64,000 nt of DNA from Tunturibacter empetritectus (GCF_040358985.1 NZ_CP132932.1:3038001-3102000); one strand, 5' to 3'. Counted from the stretch's first letter, positions 26,173 to 35,971 are shown. Numbers and translations: made by a program. Notes: generated from the letters alone by a model not told the origin.

Positions 26173-27195
26173 CTACCGCGCAGCCAACTCCCCCTCCAAC
26201 TGCTCTCGCAGCGCCGGCTCCAGATTTCCCCCACTCAAAATCACCGCTACCTTTTTCACCTTAGGCAGCTCCTCCGCATGAAACAGCGCCGCCGCCAGCG
26301 TCACCGCCCCACTAGGCTCCGGCACCAGCGTCGTTGCGCGCAACATCACTCGCATCGCCGCCAGTATCTCCTCCTCCGACACCGTAACAATCCCATCCAC
26401 AAACTTCATAACATGCGCAAAGTTCAACACGCCCATGCTCTGCGTCCGCAGCCCATCCCCAATCGTCCGCGTAGTCTTCGCCGCAGGCCACTCCACCAGC
26501 GTCTTCGAGTAAAAGCTCTCCTTCGCATCTGCCGCCAGCTCCGGCTCCGCGCCCCACACCTGCACCCCGGCACTCACCAGCCCAGCCTGCGCTGCCAGCT
26601 TCACCGACGTAGCCGTTCCACTCAGCAACCCACCGCCGCTCACCGGCGAGATCACCATCTCCACTCCCGGCAGCTGTTCCACAATCTCCAATCCACAAGT
26701 AGCCTGCCCGGCAATAATCTCCGGAGCGTCATAAGGCGGAATCATCGCATACCCAAACTCCGCTACAAGCTCCTCAGCCTTCAGCCTCCGTTCCGACGAA
26801 GCCGGCCCCACCTCCACAATCTCAGCGCCCAGCGCCCTCGTAGCCGCCTTCTTCACCTCAGGAGCATTCGAAGGCATCACAATAACCGCCTTCGCCCCCA
26901 GCGCCCGCGCCGCATACGCCACACCCTGCGCATGGTTTCCACTCGAATACGTAATCACCCCACGCCGCAGCGCCTCCGGTCGCAACTGCGCCACCATGTT
27001 GTAAGCTCCGCGCAGCTTGAAGCTCCCAATCGGCTGCTCACTCTCCGCTTTGACGTAGAGATCGAACTCAGGCTCCGGAAACTTCCCCATCCGCAAACGA
27101 GCCCGTTCCACTCGATAAAGCGGCGTCCTCACCGCAACCCCGGCGATCCGCTCCTTCGCCGCCCGAATCTCCTCCAACGTCACAAACTCACTCAT
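26173..27195 (-). CDS. Threonine/serine dehydratase family PLP enzyme
   Basis: The 340-residue fold-type II PLP enzyme has the cofactor lysine in GSFKLRGAYN (Lys near 59), the substrate loop YSSGNHAQGVAYAA, the phosphate-binding glycine loop PVSGGGLLSGTA and the C-terminal VILSGGN. It should deaminate threonine or serine, or possibly racemise serine. It lacks the C-terminal ACT-like regulatory domain of biosynthetic IlvA, so it is closer in size to catabolic dehydratases or serine racemases. AGGAG lies 9 bp before the ATG. It stands alone, with the next gene upstream 90 bp away on the same strand. Confidence 0.85.
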   Translation of the reverse strand: MSEFVTLEEIRAAKERIAGVAVRTPLYRVERARLRMGKFPEPEFDLYVKAESEQPIGSFKLRGAYNMVAQLRPEALRRGVITYSSGNHAQGVAYAARALGAKAVIVMPSNAPEVKKAATRALGAEIVEVGPASSERRLKAEELVAEFGYAMIPPYDAPEIIAGQATCGLEIVEQLPGVEMVISPVSGGGLLSGTATSVKLAAQAGLVSAGVQVWGAEPELAADAKESFYSKTLVEWPAAKTTRTIGDGLRTQSMGVLNFAHVMKFVDGIVTVSEEEILAAMRVMLRATTLVPEPSGAVTLAAALFHAEELPKVKKVAVILSGGNLEPALREQLEGELAAR

Positions 27196-27285
27196 CTACT
27201 TCATCTCCTAGACCGATCGCCGCAGAGATAATAGTATCCGTCCACCCACACGTCAGCTAAATCAGAATCACCCTAAGCAACGCCA

Positions 27286-29529
27286 CTAAAACACCCGCCC
27301 CAACCCAAAGAACCATTTCCGGTGGTCGCTATCCCCGATACTTCCCCCACCATAAAACGGCCCAAAGATAGTCTTCACCACCACCGCACCCGAGATATCG
27401 TTCGGCAACGTCGGCGTCCCCGCAGCCGCATTCCAAACCTTCCCAATCTCATAAAATCCAGCCGCATAGATTGAATCCCCGATCACAGGATTCAGCTTCG
27501 TCAGCCGGTAAAGATAACCCACCTGCCCCAGAAAATAATCACTTCCCAGCAGCTCTCCACGATCGTAAGCACTCAATCGCAGCGCGCCTCCCAGCGAAAA
27601 TCCCGCCAGCCCAAGGTTCTTCGCTCCAAAGCTCGTTCCTCCCTCCATCGTGCCGAAGATAATCCCCTTCTGCCCCGTCGGAAGAAAGTGCGCCACGCGC
27701 GTATCCCACTGCGAATACCCTCCCTGCTCAAACGGGCTCTGCGTCGAATGCGTAAACTTCGTCAGCAGCTCCGAACCCTTCGTCGGCACCTGTACATTGT
27801 CCTGTCCCAGGTACTGAAACCGCACATTGCTCACAAAAGGCGTCAGGTGAAAGATCTGTTCAATCGGCTGTCCCACGCGCAGCGTCTCGCCATACCACTG
27901 GTAGTCCTCGCCCACTCTCAACTCCGCCTTTGAGCTGAACCGATACCCCAGATCCAACCCAAATCCATTACGCTCCTCCGTGTACTGCGAGAGCTCCTGA
28001 CTTCCCGAATAGAACGACGTAATCGTATGAGTGTAGTAAGCTCGCGGCGCAGCAAAGTACCGCTTCGCCGCAACCAGCGGCTGATACAACTCCCCAGTAA
28101 TCCCAGCTACCTGCCCCACCGAGGCATCGACCCTTACCTCAGACGCCGGCCCCGTCAGCCCAAAGAACGTCACCCGTCCGCCCAGTCCCAGTTGAATATC
28201 GTTCGAATCATTCGAAGCAAGCGTCAGTCCAACATCCAAAAACGGCGGCCCATAGTCTTTGATCTGCGGTCGCACCAGCAACCCGGTCTTGTCCTTCTCA
28301 TCGACCAGGTTATAGCCGATGCTCGAGTAAGTTCCCGTGCCCTGTAGATCCGCAATCGTCTCCTCAATCTTCTTCGAATCCACCGGCTTACCGACATACT
28401 TCGTAAACTCATTCGCAATCTCTGCACGCTGCGCGCCCTTCACCCCGCGCACACTCACAAACTGTGGATTTGGAATCTGTGTCCTTCGCCGCGCATCTCG
28501 CTGCGCTACATACGCCTGCCAGTCCGCATCGTTCAAGGCATACTTCATCAGCTCAGCCGAGTGCTCCTCTGCCACCTTCACACCCTGCGGAATAATCTCC
28601 GCGCTCTTTTCAAACTCGCTCGAGCTGAACTTGCTCACATCTGCTTTGAGCAGAATATTGGCGTTCTTCATGCTCAGCAGTTCATTCGCCGAGACCATGA
28701 TCGCAACATTCCTCCCCGCCACGCCCACCAGCGAGTTCAAGCTCATCTTATCCACCGGCCCCGTATCCAGGTACACCGCAATCACAATATCCGCGCCCAT
28801 CCCCCGCGCCACATCTACCGGCAGATTATTCACCGCACCGCCATCCGAGTAGATCTGATCCCCATACACCACCGGCGCAAAGACACCCGGAATCGACATC
28901 GTCGATCGCATCGCCCGGGCCAGCGATCCGTCCTTGAACACATGCTCCCTTCCCGTCGTTATATCGGTCGCCACGCATCGGAAGGGAATCGGCAGATCGT
29001 CGAAGTTCTTCAAATCGTAGTAAGGAAGCATCTCCCTATCCAGCAGCAACCCCACCGCCGACCCCGAGTTCAACCCATTCGGCAGACTCAGCCCATGCTT
29101 CAACCCAAACTCCAGCCGATTCGGAAACGCCACCTTGTCTTCCTTCCGGCGATAACTCAACGCAGGAAACGGCACCTGCCCGCTCAACACCGACGACCAA
29201 TTAATCCCACCGACAAACTCCTCGATATCCTGCGGGCTGTTCCCAGACGCATACAGCCCGCCGATCAGGCCGCCCATGCTCGTCCCGGCAACCTCATCGA
29301 CCGGAATGTGGTGATCTTCCATCCACTCAATCACGCCGACATGCGCAAACCCCAGCGCCCCGCCACCCTCCAGCACCAACCCAATCCTCTGCCGGGTCGG
29401 AGGCGCAATCACCGGCTTCTGGGCGCAAGCCGCCCCCGCTGCCCACACCATCGCGATCGACACCGCCGCAACAGCACGTCGAGAAAAAGCGACTTCCAGC
29501 AAAAAAACCGCCGGCCCGAAACTGCGCAT
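27286..29529 (-). CDS. Patatin-like phospholipase fused to a POTRA/Omp85 barrel
   Basis: The 747-residue protein has a signal region (about 15-36), a patatin domain (about 48-330) with oxyanion loop GGGALG (55-60), nucleophile Ser84 in GTSMGG and the catalytic Asp in YSDGGAVNN, a POTRA-like module (about 355-430), and a C-terminal beta-barrel ending in FFGLGRVF with a terminal aromatic residue. This is the architecture of type Vd (PlpD-like) systems, in which the barrel helps present a lipolytic domain at or beyond the outer membrane. AGGGAG lies just before the ATG. Barrel assignment rests on alternating polar/aromatic segments and the terminus. Confidence 0.88.
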   Translation of the reverse strand: MRSFGPAVFLLEVAFSRRAVAAVSIAMVWAAGAACAQKPVIAPPTRQRIGLVLEGGGALGFAHVGVIEWMEDHHIPVDEVAGTSMGGLIGGLYASGNSPQDIEEFVGGINWSSVLSGQVPFPALSYRRKEDKVAFPNRLEFGLKHGLSLPNGLNSGSAVGLLLDREMLPYYDLKNFDDLPIPFRCVATDITTGREHVFKDGSLARAMRSTMSIPGVFAPVVYGDQIYSDGGAVNNLPVDVARGMGADIVIAVYLDTGPVDKMSLNSLVGVAGRNVAIMVSANELLSMKNANILLKADVSKFSSSEFEKSAEIIPQGVKVAEEHSAELMKYALNDADWQAYVAQRDARRRTQIPNPQFVSVRGVKGAQRAEIANEFTKYVGKPVDSKKIEETIADLQGTGTYSSIGYNLVDEKDKTGLLVRPQIKDYGPPFLDVGLTLASNDSNDIQLGLGGRVTFFGLTGPASEVRVDASVGQVAGITGELYQPLVAAKRYFAAPRAYYTHTITSFYSGSQELSQYTEERNGFGLDLGYRFSSKAELRVGEDYQWYGETLRVGQPIEQIFHLTPFVSNVRFQYLGQDNVQVPTKGSELLTKFTHSTQSPFEQGGYSQWDTRVAHFLPTGQKGIIFGTMEGGTSFGAKNLGLAGFSLGGALRLSAYDRGELLGSDYFLGQVGYLYRLTKLNPVIGDSIYAAGFYEIGKVWNAAAGTPTLPNDISGAVVVKTIFGPFYGGGSIGDSDHRKWFFGLGRVF

Positions 29530-29705
29530 ACCACTCCCTGAGAGGCTTCGCTCAATCTCCAGCCTACTATCCCCATACCCTCATCTCGACCGCTAACTCA
29601 AAGGGGTAACCACCTCCCTAACCCGCATCAACAGCGCAGAATCAAATCCCTAAAAGTAGGTCCCAGGCAGTAGCAGCAGCTCTTCCGACACCCTCAACTC
29701 CAGAG

Positions 29706-29740
29706 CAAAAAAAAAGAGCGCCCCATCAGGAGCGCTCTTT
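29706..29740 (-). terminator. Intrinsic terminator of the RNase J gene
   Basis: On the minus strand AAAGAGCGC and GCGCTCTTT (29740-29732 with 29721-29713) form a 9-bp stem with a 10-nt loop, followed by a run of T residues. It begins 19 bp after the RNase J stop. The remaining gap to 29530 shows no gene. Confidence 0.88.
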
Positions 29741-29758
29741 CTTCTTCTCGTTCGTTCG

Positions 29759-31426
29759 TCAAATCTCCAGAATCACCGGCATGATCAAAGGCCGCCGACT
29801 CGTGCTCTTCTGGATATACCGCTTCAGATCGTTGCGAATCTTCTCCTTGATCACGCCGTAGTCGGCCTTCTCTTCCGCGGAAGATCCCTCAAGAGTCCGC
29901 TGCACCACCTGTCGCGCTTCAGTGATCAAACCCTCTTCGGTCGCGATCGCCATACCGCGAATCACAATCTCAGGCGGATTCTCGAGCAATCCCGTCTGCT
30001 TGTTGATCGCGATAATCGGCAGCACAATCCCATCCTCGCTCAAATGTTTCCGGTCGCGAATGACGATGTCTTCCACCACGTCGGTCGAGGTTCCACCCGA
30101 ATCGATGCAAACTCGCCCAACCGTAACCTTCCCGGTCTTCGTAGCCGAGCCCTTATCCAGCTCCAGAACGTCGCCGTCCTCCATCAGAATCGTCTTCTCC
30201 ACCACGCCCATCGACCCTGCCAGCTCCGCATGACGCTTCAGATGGCGATAGTCTCCATGGATCGGAATGAAGAATTTCGGACGAACGAGATTAATCATCA
30301 ACCTCAGCTCCTCCTGGCTCCCATGTCCGCTCACGTGGATCAGACCCGACTGCCCATCGTCATGAATCACCTTCGCATCGCGCCGCTCCAGGTGATCGAT
30401 CATCCGGTAGATAGACTTCTCATTCCCCGGAATCACCCGCGAACTCAGCAGCACCGTATCACCCGCATCGATATGCGCGAACTTGTGATTATTTACCGCC
30501 GCCCGGCTCAACGCACTCATCGGCTCACCCTGCGTGCCGCTGATCATGATCAGCAATTTATTCGCAGGAAAATCACGAATCTGCCCTGGATTGATCACCA
30601 GACCCTGCGGCAGATCGAGATACCCAAGATCCTGCGCAATCTCAGTCGAGTTATCCAGCGACCGCCCTATCACCGCAACCTTGCGCCCATGCTCATGCGC
30701 CAGCTCCATCGCCAGCCGAATCCGATGAATCGAAGACGAAAAGCAGCTGAAGAAAAGCTTCTTCTTCGTCTGCGAAAAAATCTCATCCAGCTTCGGCCGC
30801 ACAGCCCGCTCACTCGGCGTATACCCATTGCGGTCCACGTTGGTCGAGTCCTGCAACAGCGCCAGCACGCCCTGCTTGCCCAGCTCGGCAAACGCATGCA
30901 GATCGAACGGCTTGTTATCCGGTGGCGAAAGATCAATCTTGAAGTCGCCCGTATGCAGCACCACGCCCACCGGCGTATGAATCGCCAGTGCCACGCAGTC
31001 CACCAGCGAGTGCGTCACCCGGATCGGCATGATCGAAAACGGCCCCAGCGTAATCCGATGCCCGGGAATCATCTCGTTCAAATCCGCGTCATCCAGCAGC
31101 CGGTGCTCTTCCAGCTTGCCCTCAACATACGCCAGCGTAAACTCCGTCCCATATACCGGAACGTTCAACTCAGACAGAATCCACGGCAGTCCGCCAATGT
31201 GGTCTTCATGCCCATGCGTCAAAAGGATCGCGCGAACCTTCTCGCGGTTTTCAGTCAAATAGCTGATATCAGGGACAACAATGTCCACACCCAGCAACTC
31301 TTCTTCAGGAAACATCAGACCGGCGTCGATGACAATAATGTCATCCTGCCAGCGGATCGCCATGCAGTTCATACCGAACTCACCAAGGCCACCCAGCGGA
31401 ATCATCTTCAATTTATCTTGTGCCAT
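29759..31426 (-). CDS. rnj: Ribonuclease J
   Basis: The 555-residue protein starts MAQDKLKMIPLGGLGEFGMN and has the metallo-beta-lactamase motif HGHEDHIGG (near 77-85), the beta-CASP region with the PVSALSR-like block (QGEPMSALSRAA), SGHGSQEEL and HGDYRHLKRH, diagnostic for RNase J. It has 5'-3' exo- and endonuclease activity in RNA decay and rRNA processing. ATG 31426 is preferred over the TTG one codon upstream. It ends in a strong intrinsic terminator and is preceded by a 400-bp repeat-rich region, so it is monocistronic. Confidence 0.94.
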   Translation of the reverse strand: MAQDKLKMIPLGGLGEFGMNCMAIRWQDDIIVIDAGLMFPEEELLGVDIVVPDISYLTENREKVRAILLTHGHEDHIGGLPWILSELNVPVYGTEFTLAYVEGKLEEHRLLDDADLNEMIPGHRITLGPFSIMPIRVTHSLVDCVALAIHTPVGVVLHTGDFKIDLSPPDNKPFDLHAFAELGKQGVLALLQDSTNVDRNGYTPSERAVRPKLDEIFSQTKKKLFFSCFSSSIHRIRLAMELAHEHGRKVAVIGRSLDNSTEIAQDLGYLDLPQGLVINPGQIRDFPANKLLIMISGTQGEPMSALSRAAVNNHKFAHIDAGDTVLLSSRVIPGNEKSIYRMIDHLERRDAKVIHDDGQSGLIHVSGHGSQEELRLMINLVRPKFFIPIHGDYRHLKRHAELAGSMGVVEKTILMEDGDVLELDKGSATKTGKVTVGRVCIDSGGTSTDVVEDIVIRDRKHLSEDGIVLPIIAINKQTGLLENPPEIVIRGMAIATEEGLITEARQVVQRTLEGSSAEEKADYGVIKEKIRNDLKRYIQKSTSRRPLIMPVILEI

Positions 31427-31611
31427 CAACTCTTAAGTTTACCATCGCAAGCCCAACTGCCCTTGGAACGAGGCAAACACAGCGTCCTCGGCACGAGAAT
31501 GTCGCTGCGTTGTCGCTGCCTCACCATCTGCCGTCATCCACACCCTACTGTCATCCACCCAGGGCTATCGTCATTGCCCCCCACTGCCATCGTCATTGCC
31601 TCCCCACTGCT

Positions 31612-31640
31612 GTCATCCTGAGCGCAGCGAAGGATCCCCC
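31612..31640. repeat. Dispersed GTCATCCTGAGCG-AAGGATCC element
   Basis: GTCATCCTGAGCGCAGCGAA followed by GGATCC matches a widespread bacterial interspersed sequence. Related copies are at 49832 and 57392. Just upstream, 31553-31611 holds decayed repeats of GTCATTGCC and GTCATCC. The 400-bp gap 31430-31831 has no supported gene apart from the RNase J 5' region and these repeats. Confidence 0.65.
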
Positions 31641-31687
31641 TATTTCGTCGTTGCCTTTACTGTCGTTCGTTCCTCAAGCCAAAAAAG

Positions 31688-31738
31688 CGTCATCTCGACC
31701 GAAGACGGCGCTTTTGCCGCCGCAGCGGAGAGGCCCCC
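31688..31738. repeat. Dispersed TCATCTCGACCGAAG-type element
   Basis: GTCATCTCGACCGAAGACGG is followed by CGCTTTTGCCGCCG and CAGCGGAGAGGCCCCC. The stem is ACGGCG-CTTTT-GCCGCC, weaker than in the copy at 43927. It lies 50 bp after the GTCATCCTGAGCG element, forming a small repeat cluster. Confidence 0.65.
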
Positions 31739-31831
31739 GCCTTTGCCTTTGCCTATTCTCATGGCAAACAGCTCTTTCCACGAAATGCGACACTCTCCGG
31801 CGTCGACTAAGCACAATGTAGACTCTGGCGT

Positions 31832-32215
31832 ATGCGTGACTCGACCAAAGTGATTATAGGTCTCGGCTCTATTTGGGGGCTTTATGCCCTCGGAGCAACC
31901 GTCATCGGTTCGTTCACGATTGGAGCCAATGACACCGCTCCCGAGATCGTAGGGCTCGTTCTGTATGGATTCACTCTTCTACCCGCGTGCATTTTGGCAA
32001 TTTGGTATAGAAAGCCGACAGCCATATGGCTTATCGCTTTAGCTTTTATCAGCGTATTTGGATTTATCTACCAAATACTTGAGGAAGCTGGCCCGGCAAA
32101 AGAGTACCGATCGCTGCCGCGAGATTTAGGGTTCGCACTTTTCATGGCTGCAATTCCTGGTCTCTTAGGTATCTTGCTGCTACGTAGTGTTCGGCGTGAA
32201 AAGCGCGAAATTTAG
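31832..32215 (+). CDS. Small four-helix membrane protein, unknown
   Basis: The 127-residue product has four hydrophobic segments (about 6-28, 38-57, 64-84 and 103-122) and ends with the basic tail RREKREI. No family is recognised. The DNA is more AT-rich than its neighbours, suggesting recent acquisition or relaxed selection. It starts right after a repeat cluster; no strong Shine-Dalgarno is seen. It is convergent with rpiA, 17 bp between stops. Confidence 0.6.
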   Translation: MRDSTKVIIGLGSIWGLYALGATVIGSFTIGANDTAPEIVGLVLYGFTLLPACILAIWYRKPTAIWLIALAFISVFGFIYQILEEAGPAKEYRSLPRDLGFALFMAAIPGLLGILLLRSVRREKREI

Positions 32216-32232
32216 TTTGACTACCCCGCCGC

Positions 32233-32931
32233 CTACAAAACCTCGATCCCCTCAGGCCTGCCAATCACAACCTTACTCGTCATCCCCAGAAACAGCCCAT
32301 GCTCCACCACCCCCACTGTCCCTTTCAACTCCTCCCCCCCCGCAACCGCATCAAACCCAACCTGCGGCAGCTTGCAATGCACAATATAGTGCTGCCCATC
32401 GGTCACATAAGGCTTGCCGTCATCCGTCATCCGCAGCTCCGACTCAAACCCCAGATCCCGCAGCCGCTTCACCGTCGTCTCAAAGCCAAACGGCACAACC
32501 TCCACCGGCAGCGTAAACACCGACCCCAACGTCTTCACCAGCTTCCGTGGGTCCACCGCAATCAGCAGCCTCCCACTCGCCATCGCCACAATCTTCTCCC
32601 GCAGCAGTGCCCCGCCATGCCCCTTGATCAGATAAAGCGTTCCCTCCTGCACCTCATCCGCGCCATCGATCGTCAGATCCAGGTGCGTCAGATGCGCAAA
32701 GTCGCTCATCGGAATCTTCAACTCCAGCGCCAGCTTCTGCGAGGCCTCAGACGTCGCGATCGCCTTGATCCGCAACCCCTCCGCCACCCTTCGCCCCACC
32801 TCTTCAATCACCAGCGCCGAAGTAGACCCCGACCCCAGGCCCACCGCCATCCCATCTTCAATCTGCGCTGCCGCCCACACCGCAGCCAGGCGCTTGGCTG
32901 CATCGGTTGCATTGCTCTCAGGAGAACTCAT
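32233..32931 (-). CDS. rpiA: Ribose-5-phosphate isomerase A
   Basis: With start ATG 32931 (MSSPESNATD) the product has 232 residues, normal for RpiA; an in-frame ATG at 32967 would add 12 poorly conserved residues. The diagnostic motifs GLGSGSTSALVIEEV, the catalytic DGADEV and KGHGGALLREK are present. It interconverts ribose 5-phosphate and ribulose 5-phosphate in the pentose phosphate pathway. AAGG lies 5 bp before the chosen start. No pathway neighbour is adjacent. Confidence 0.94.
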   Translation of the reverse strand: MSSPESNATDAAKRLAAVWAAAQIEDGMAVGLGSGSTSALVIEEVGRRVAEGLRIKAIATSEASQKLALELKIPMSDFAHLTHLDLTIDGADEVQEGTLYLIKGHGGALLREKIVAMASGRLLIAVDPRKLVKTLGSVFTLPVEVVPFGFETTVKRLRDLGFESELRMTDDGKPYVTDGQHYIVHCKLPQVGFDAVAGGEELKGTVGVVEHGLFLGMTSKVVIGRPEGIEVL

Positions 32932-33107
32932 GCCTTCCTTGATATCACGGGAAGCAAAAATCTGCACGACACCGCCACGCGATCAGGCTTAGGCCAGTTG
33001 GACGAGCGCATTGGCCTGTTACCGCTAACTGAGAGCGTGCCAATCACCATCGCCTTACCTCAGGATGTCCTTTCGCCGCCGCTGCTCGCTCTCCTCTATC
33101 ATCGCGT

Positions 33108-33758
33108 TCAAATTCGCAGCTTTTCCAGCACAACGTGTGTCGCGTGCTCCGTAGCCTTATGCTCTGCCACAGAGAACCCCATCGCGGGCAGGTCAAGACC
33201 GGCAAGCAATGCCTCACCTTGACCGAGGGCAACAGGTGCAAGTGCAAAGTGGAGGGAATCGATCAACCCAGCCTGCAGATACTGCCGCACGGTGGAAACA
33301 CCGCCTCCAATCTTGACGTCCTTATCACTCGCTGCTTTTTTCGCGAGCCTCAGCGCCTCTTCGATTCCGCCGCTGACAAAGTAGAAGGTCGTCCCGCCTT
33401 CCATCACGAGCGGCTCACGCTCGTAGTGCGTCAGAACGAAGGTCGGAGCATGGTATGGCGGATTGGGACCCCACCATCCCTTCCACGAGTCGTCCTGCCA
33501 CGGGCCACGGACCGGACCAAACATGTTGCGGCCAAGGATGAAGGCGCCGAAGTTTTCCATCGCCTGCCGTGCGAACGCGTCGTCCACATCGATAGATCCG
33601 CCCTCTTTACCGTGCATGGCACAGAATGTTTTGGTATGAAAGAACCACTGAAAGAGCTCTGGACCGCGCTTGCCCAGCGGGTCGTCCAGTCTCTGTTCTA
33701 TCCCTGCGCTAAAACCGTCCAACGAAATACCAAATCCCGCGACACGAACCTTTGACAT
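33108..33758 (-). CDS. Dihydrofolate reductase family protein (RibD C-like)
   Basis: I start at ATG 33758 because GAGGAG lies 5 bp upstream; the frame runs open to 33857. The 216-residue product begins MSKVRVAGFGISLDGF and has FVLTHYEREPLVMEGGTTF and the C-terminal GGGVSTVRQYLQAGLIDSLH, matching the DHFR-like RibD C-terminal family, which binds NADPH. Substrate unknown. It follows a YCII-type protein and an ECF sigma factor in the same direction, an arrangement common for this group. Confidence 0.85.
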   Translation of the reverse strand: MSKVRVAGFGISLDGFSAGIEQRLDDPLGKRGPELFQWFFHTKTFCAMHGKEGGSIDVDDAFARQAMENFGAFILGRNMFGPVRGPWQDDSWKGWWGPNPPYHAPTFVLTHYEREPLVMEGGTTFYFVSGGIEEALRLAKKAASDKDVKIGGGVSTVRQYLQAGLIDSLHFALAPVALGQGEALLAGLDLPAMGFSVAEHKATEHATHVVLEKLRI

Positions 33759-33949
33759 GTATGCTCCTCGCTTTCGAAATTCAATTAGCCCCGCGCTCGG
33801 TGACGCCATCAGGTTTTGAGCGAACGTTGACCTGACGGAATTATCCATTGACCTCACGGCTGCACCAGCGTGATTTGCCCAAGCCAGCTGAAAAGCATGA
33901 TTACCACCACGTCAGCCCCCCACCATCAAGATCATGGCCGGGGCTGACC

Positions 33950-34351
33950 TCATCGCGCGGTGTCCTTTCGCCGTCGCTGCTCACTTGCCTTGATGATTTC
34001 GTTCATGTCTCCGGCTGGCCGAATCTCGAAGATGTTGCCATACGTCATCGCCGGATGCTGCGCCATGAGCTGTGCAGCTTGATTCATATCCCGCGCCTCA
34101 AGGATGAGAATGCCGCCGAGTTGTTCTTTGGTTTCGGCATAGGGGCCGTCGGTCGTTGCTACTTTGCCGTTCTTCCAATATAGGGTCAGGGCGGTCTCCG
34201 TACCCTGGAGCGCTTCTCCACCGGCCCAGTGCCCGCTGGCGCGAAGATGGTCGTCATAGTCAAAGCATTTGTCGAACATGGCGTTTCGCTCGCTCTCCGG
34301 CATCCCATCGAATTTGCTTTTGTCGTAGTAGCCAAAACAGATGTATTTCAT
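33950..34351 (-). CDS. YCII/DGPF-domain protein
   Basis: The 133-residue protein has the family core MKYICFGYYDKSKFDGM, TDGPYAETKEQLGGILILEA and the end NIFEIRPAGDMNEI, typical of YCII-related (DGPF) proteins. The conserved DGPY motif is near residue 68. Function is not established; the family commonly lies next to ECF42-type sigma factors, as here. GAGGAG lies 6 bp before the ATG. The sigma gene ends about 100 bp upstream, and the DHFR-like gene follows. Confidence 0.88.
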   Translation of the reverse strand: MKYICFGYYDKSKFDGMPESERNAMFDKCFDYDDHLRASGHWAGGEALQGTETALTLYWKNGKVATTDGPYAETKEQLGGILILEARDMNQAAQLMAQHPAMTYGNIFEIRPAGDMNEIIKASEQRRRKDTAR

Positions 34352-34448
34352 AAATTTCTCCTCATTTCTGTACTCAAAGAGCCGTAGCTCATTGTTCTGT
34401 TATTAGATAGTCGTTCGAGAGACCGAAAATCGACAGCCACTACAATCT

Positions 34449-35702
34449 TTATTTCAACTGGCGAATCCGCTCCTGTAGGAAATGCCGTTCCGGTTCCTGT
34501 TGGGTCAGCGCAAGGGCTTTCTCATAGGAGGACCGCGCCTCAGATGTCCTGCCGAGCCTGCGGTACATATCCGCTCGGGCTGAATGCGCCAGGTAATAAT
34601 CTTCCAATTCGCCATCTTCCAAAACCGCGTCGATATGCGTCAGCCCAACCTCTGGACCATCGCGCATTGCAATTGCTACGGCACGATTTAGCTCTACAAC
34701 TGGCGAAGGTTGAATTCGTACCAGCCGGTTATAAAGCGCAACAATCTGCCGCCAGTCGGTCGCAGCGGCCGATTCCGCCTCCGCATGAACGGCCGCAATC
34801 GCAGCCTGCAGTGTGTAAGACCCAAAGCGGTGAGACTTCAGGGCTCTCTCCACCAAGGCCACTCCCTCCGCGATCTGCTCTCGGTTCCAGAGCGAGCGGT
34901 CTTGATTCTCCAGCAAAACCAGCTCTCCGATCGGCGATGTTCTCGCGGCGTGACGAGATTCCTGAAGCAGCATCAGGGAAAGCAGCCCAAGGACCTCCGG
35001 CTCTGGCAGGAGTTCGCTTAGCAAGCGGCCCAGTCGAATCGCCTCGGCGGTTAGCTCGGCACGCATTACCTCCGCCCCTGCCGCAGCCGAATAGCCCTCG
35101 TTAAAGACGAGATAGATGACCTGAAGCACCGCGTCCAGTCGCCTTGGCAGTTCCTGCGGCGATGGCACCTGGTATGGAATCCGTGCGTCTCGGATCTTTG
35201 CCTTTGCGCGCACAATGCGCTGCGCCAGAGAACTCGGAGTGATAAGGAAGGCCTTGGCAATCTCCTCGGTGGTCAGCCCGCACACCTCACGCAAGGTGAG
35301 CGCAACGTGCGCCTCCGACGGCAGAGAAGGATGACAGCAGGTAAAGATCAGGCGTAGACGATCATCCTCAAAGCTATCCTCTTCATCGGATATTTCCGCC
35401 GCGCTCCCTTGTGCTTCGAGATATCGCACGAGCTCGTCTTGAGACGCATCAAATCGTGCCCGTCGACGCAAAGTATCAATGGCTTTGAATCGGGCTGTTG
35501 AGATCAACCATGGTCGCGGGTTATCGGGTACTCCGCTGCTCGGCCACCCGCTCAACGCCGCCGCAAAGGCTTCGTGCATCGCCTCCTCGGCAAGATCAAA
35601 ATCACCGAGCAAGCGGATCAGGGTTGCCAGTATCTGTCGCGAATCCGCGCGATAAAGGGCGTCGAGCAGTTCGCGTATTGGCTCCGAAGAACGCTCAGAC
35701 AT
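34449..35702 (-). CDS. ECF sigma factor with C-terminal DUF6596/TPR extension (ECF42-like)
   Basis: The 417-residue protein (start MSERSSEPIR; an upstream TTG at 35822 is possible) has sigma region 2 (LIRLLGDFDLAEEAMHEAF and NPRPWLISTARFKAIDTLRR), region 4 (LTLREVCGLTTEEIAKAFL) and a long C-terminal extension with helical repeats (LYNRLVRIQPSPVVELNRAV, ADMYRRLGRTSEARSSYEKA). This matches ECF42-like sigma factors, which have no dedicated anti-sigma factor and are linked to DGPF genes. The sigma factor probably controls the downstream YCII and DHFR-like genes. Confidence 0.88.
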   Translation of the reverse strand: MSERSSEPIRELLDALYRADSRQILATLIRLLGDFDLAEEAMHEAFAAALSGWPSSGVPDNPRPWLISTARFKAIDTLRRRARFDASQDELVRYLEAQGSAAEISDEEDSFEDDRLRLIFTCCHPSLPSEAHVALTLREVCGLTTEEIAKAFLITPSSLAQRIVRAKAKIRDARIPYQVPSPQELPRRLDAVLQVIYLVFNEGYSAAAGAEVMRAELTAEAIRLGRLLSELLPEPEVLGLLSLMLLQESRHAARTSPIGELVLLENQDRSLWNREQIAEGVALVERALKSHRFGSYTLQAAIAAVHAEAESAAATDWRQIVALYNRLVRIQPSPVVELNRAVAIAMRDGPEVGLTHIDAVLEDGELEDYYLAHSARADMYRRLGRTSEARSSYEKALALTQQEPERHFLQERIRQLK

Positions 35703-35971
35703 GACGACGACTTTAGCAAACCAGTTAGCCCGAATCAATTTGGCAACCAGCAGATCAACGCAAGAACTCAGGTCGTGACCTCTGGAAATTGGCGCACAAG
35801 ACTGCTTCCTCGGTTCCCGCAAATCTCCAAAGCACTCATCGATCGTAGAGAGGTGCCGACAGTCGGCTTATATAAGCGGCGATAACCATGAGCCATCTTT
35901 GCCCGTCACGGCATCTGAGACGTGGGCCTTGAAAACCCACTCGCATAGTCCACTCGCCACGGAGAACTCCT

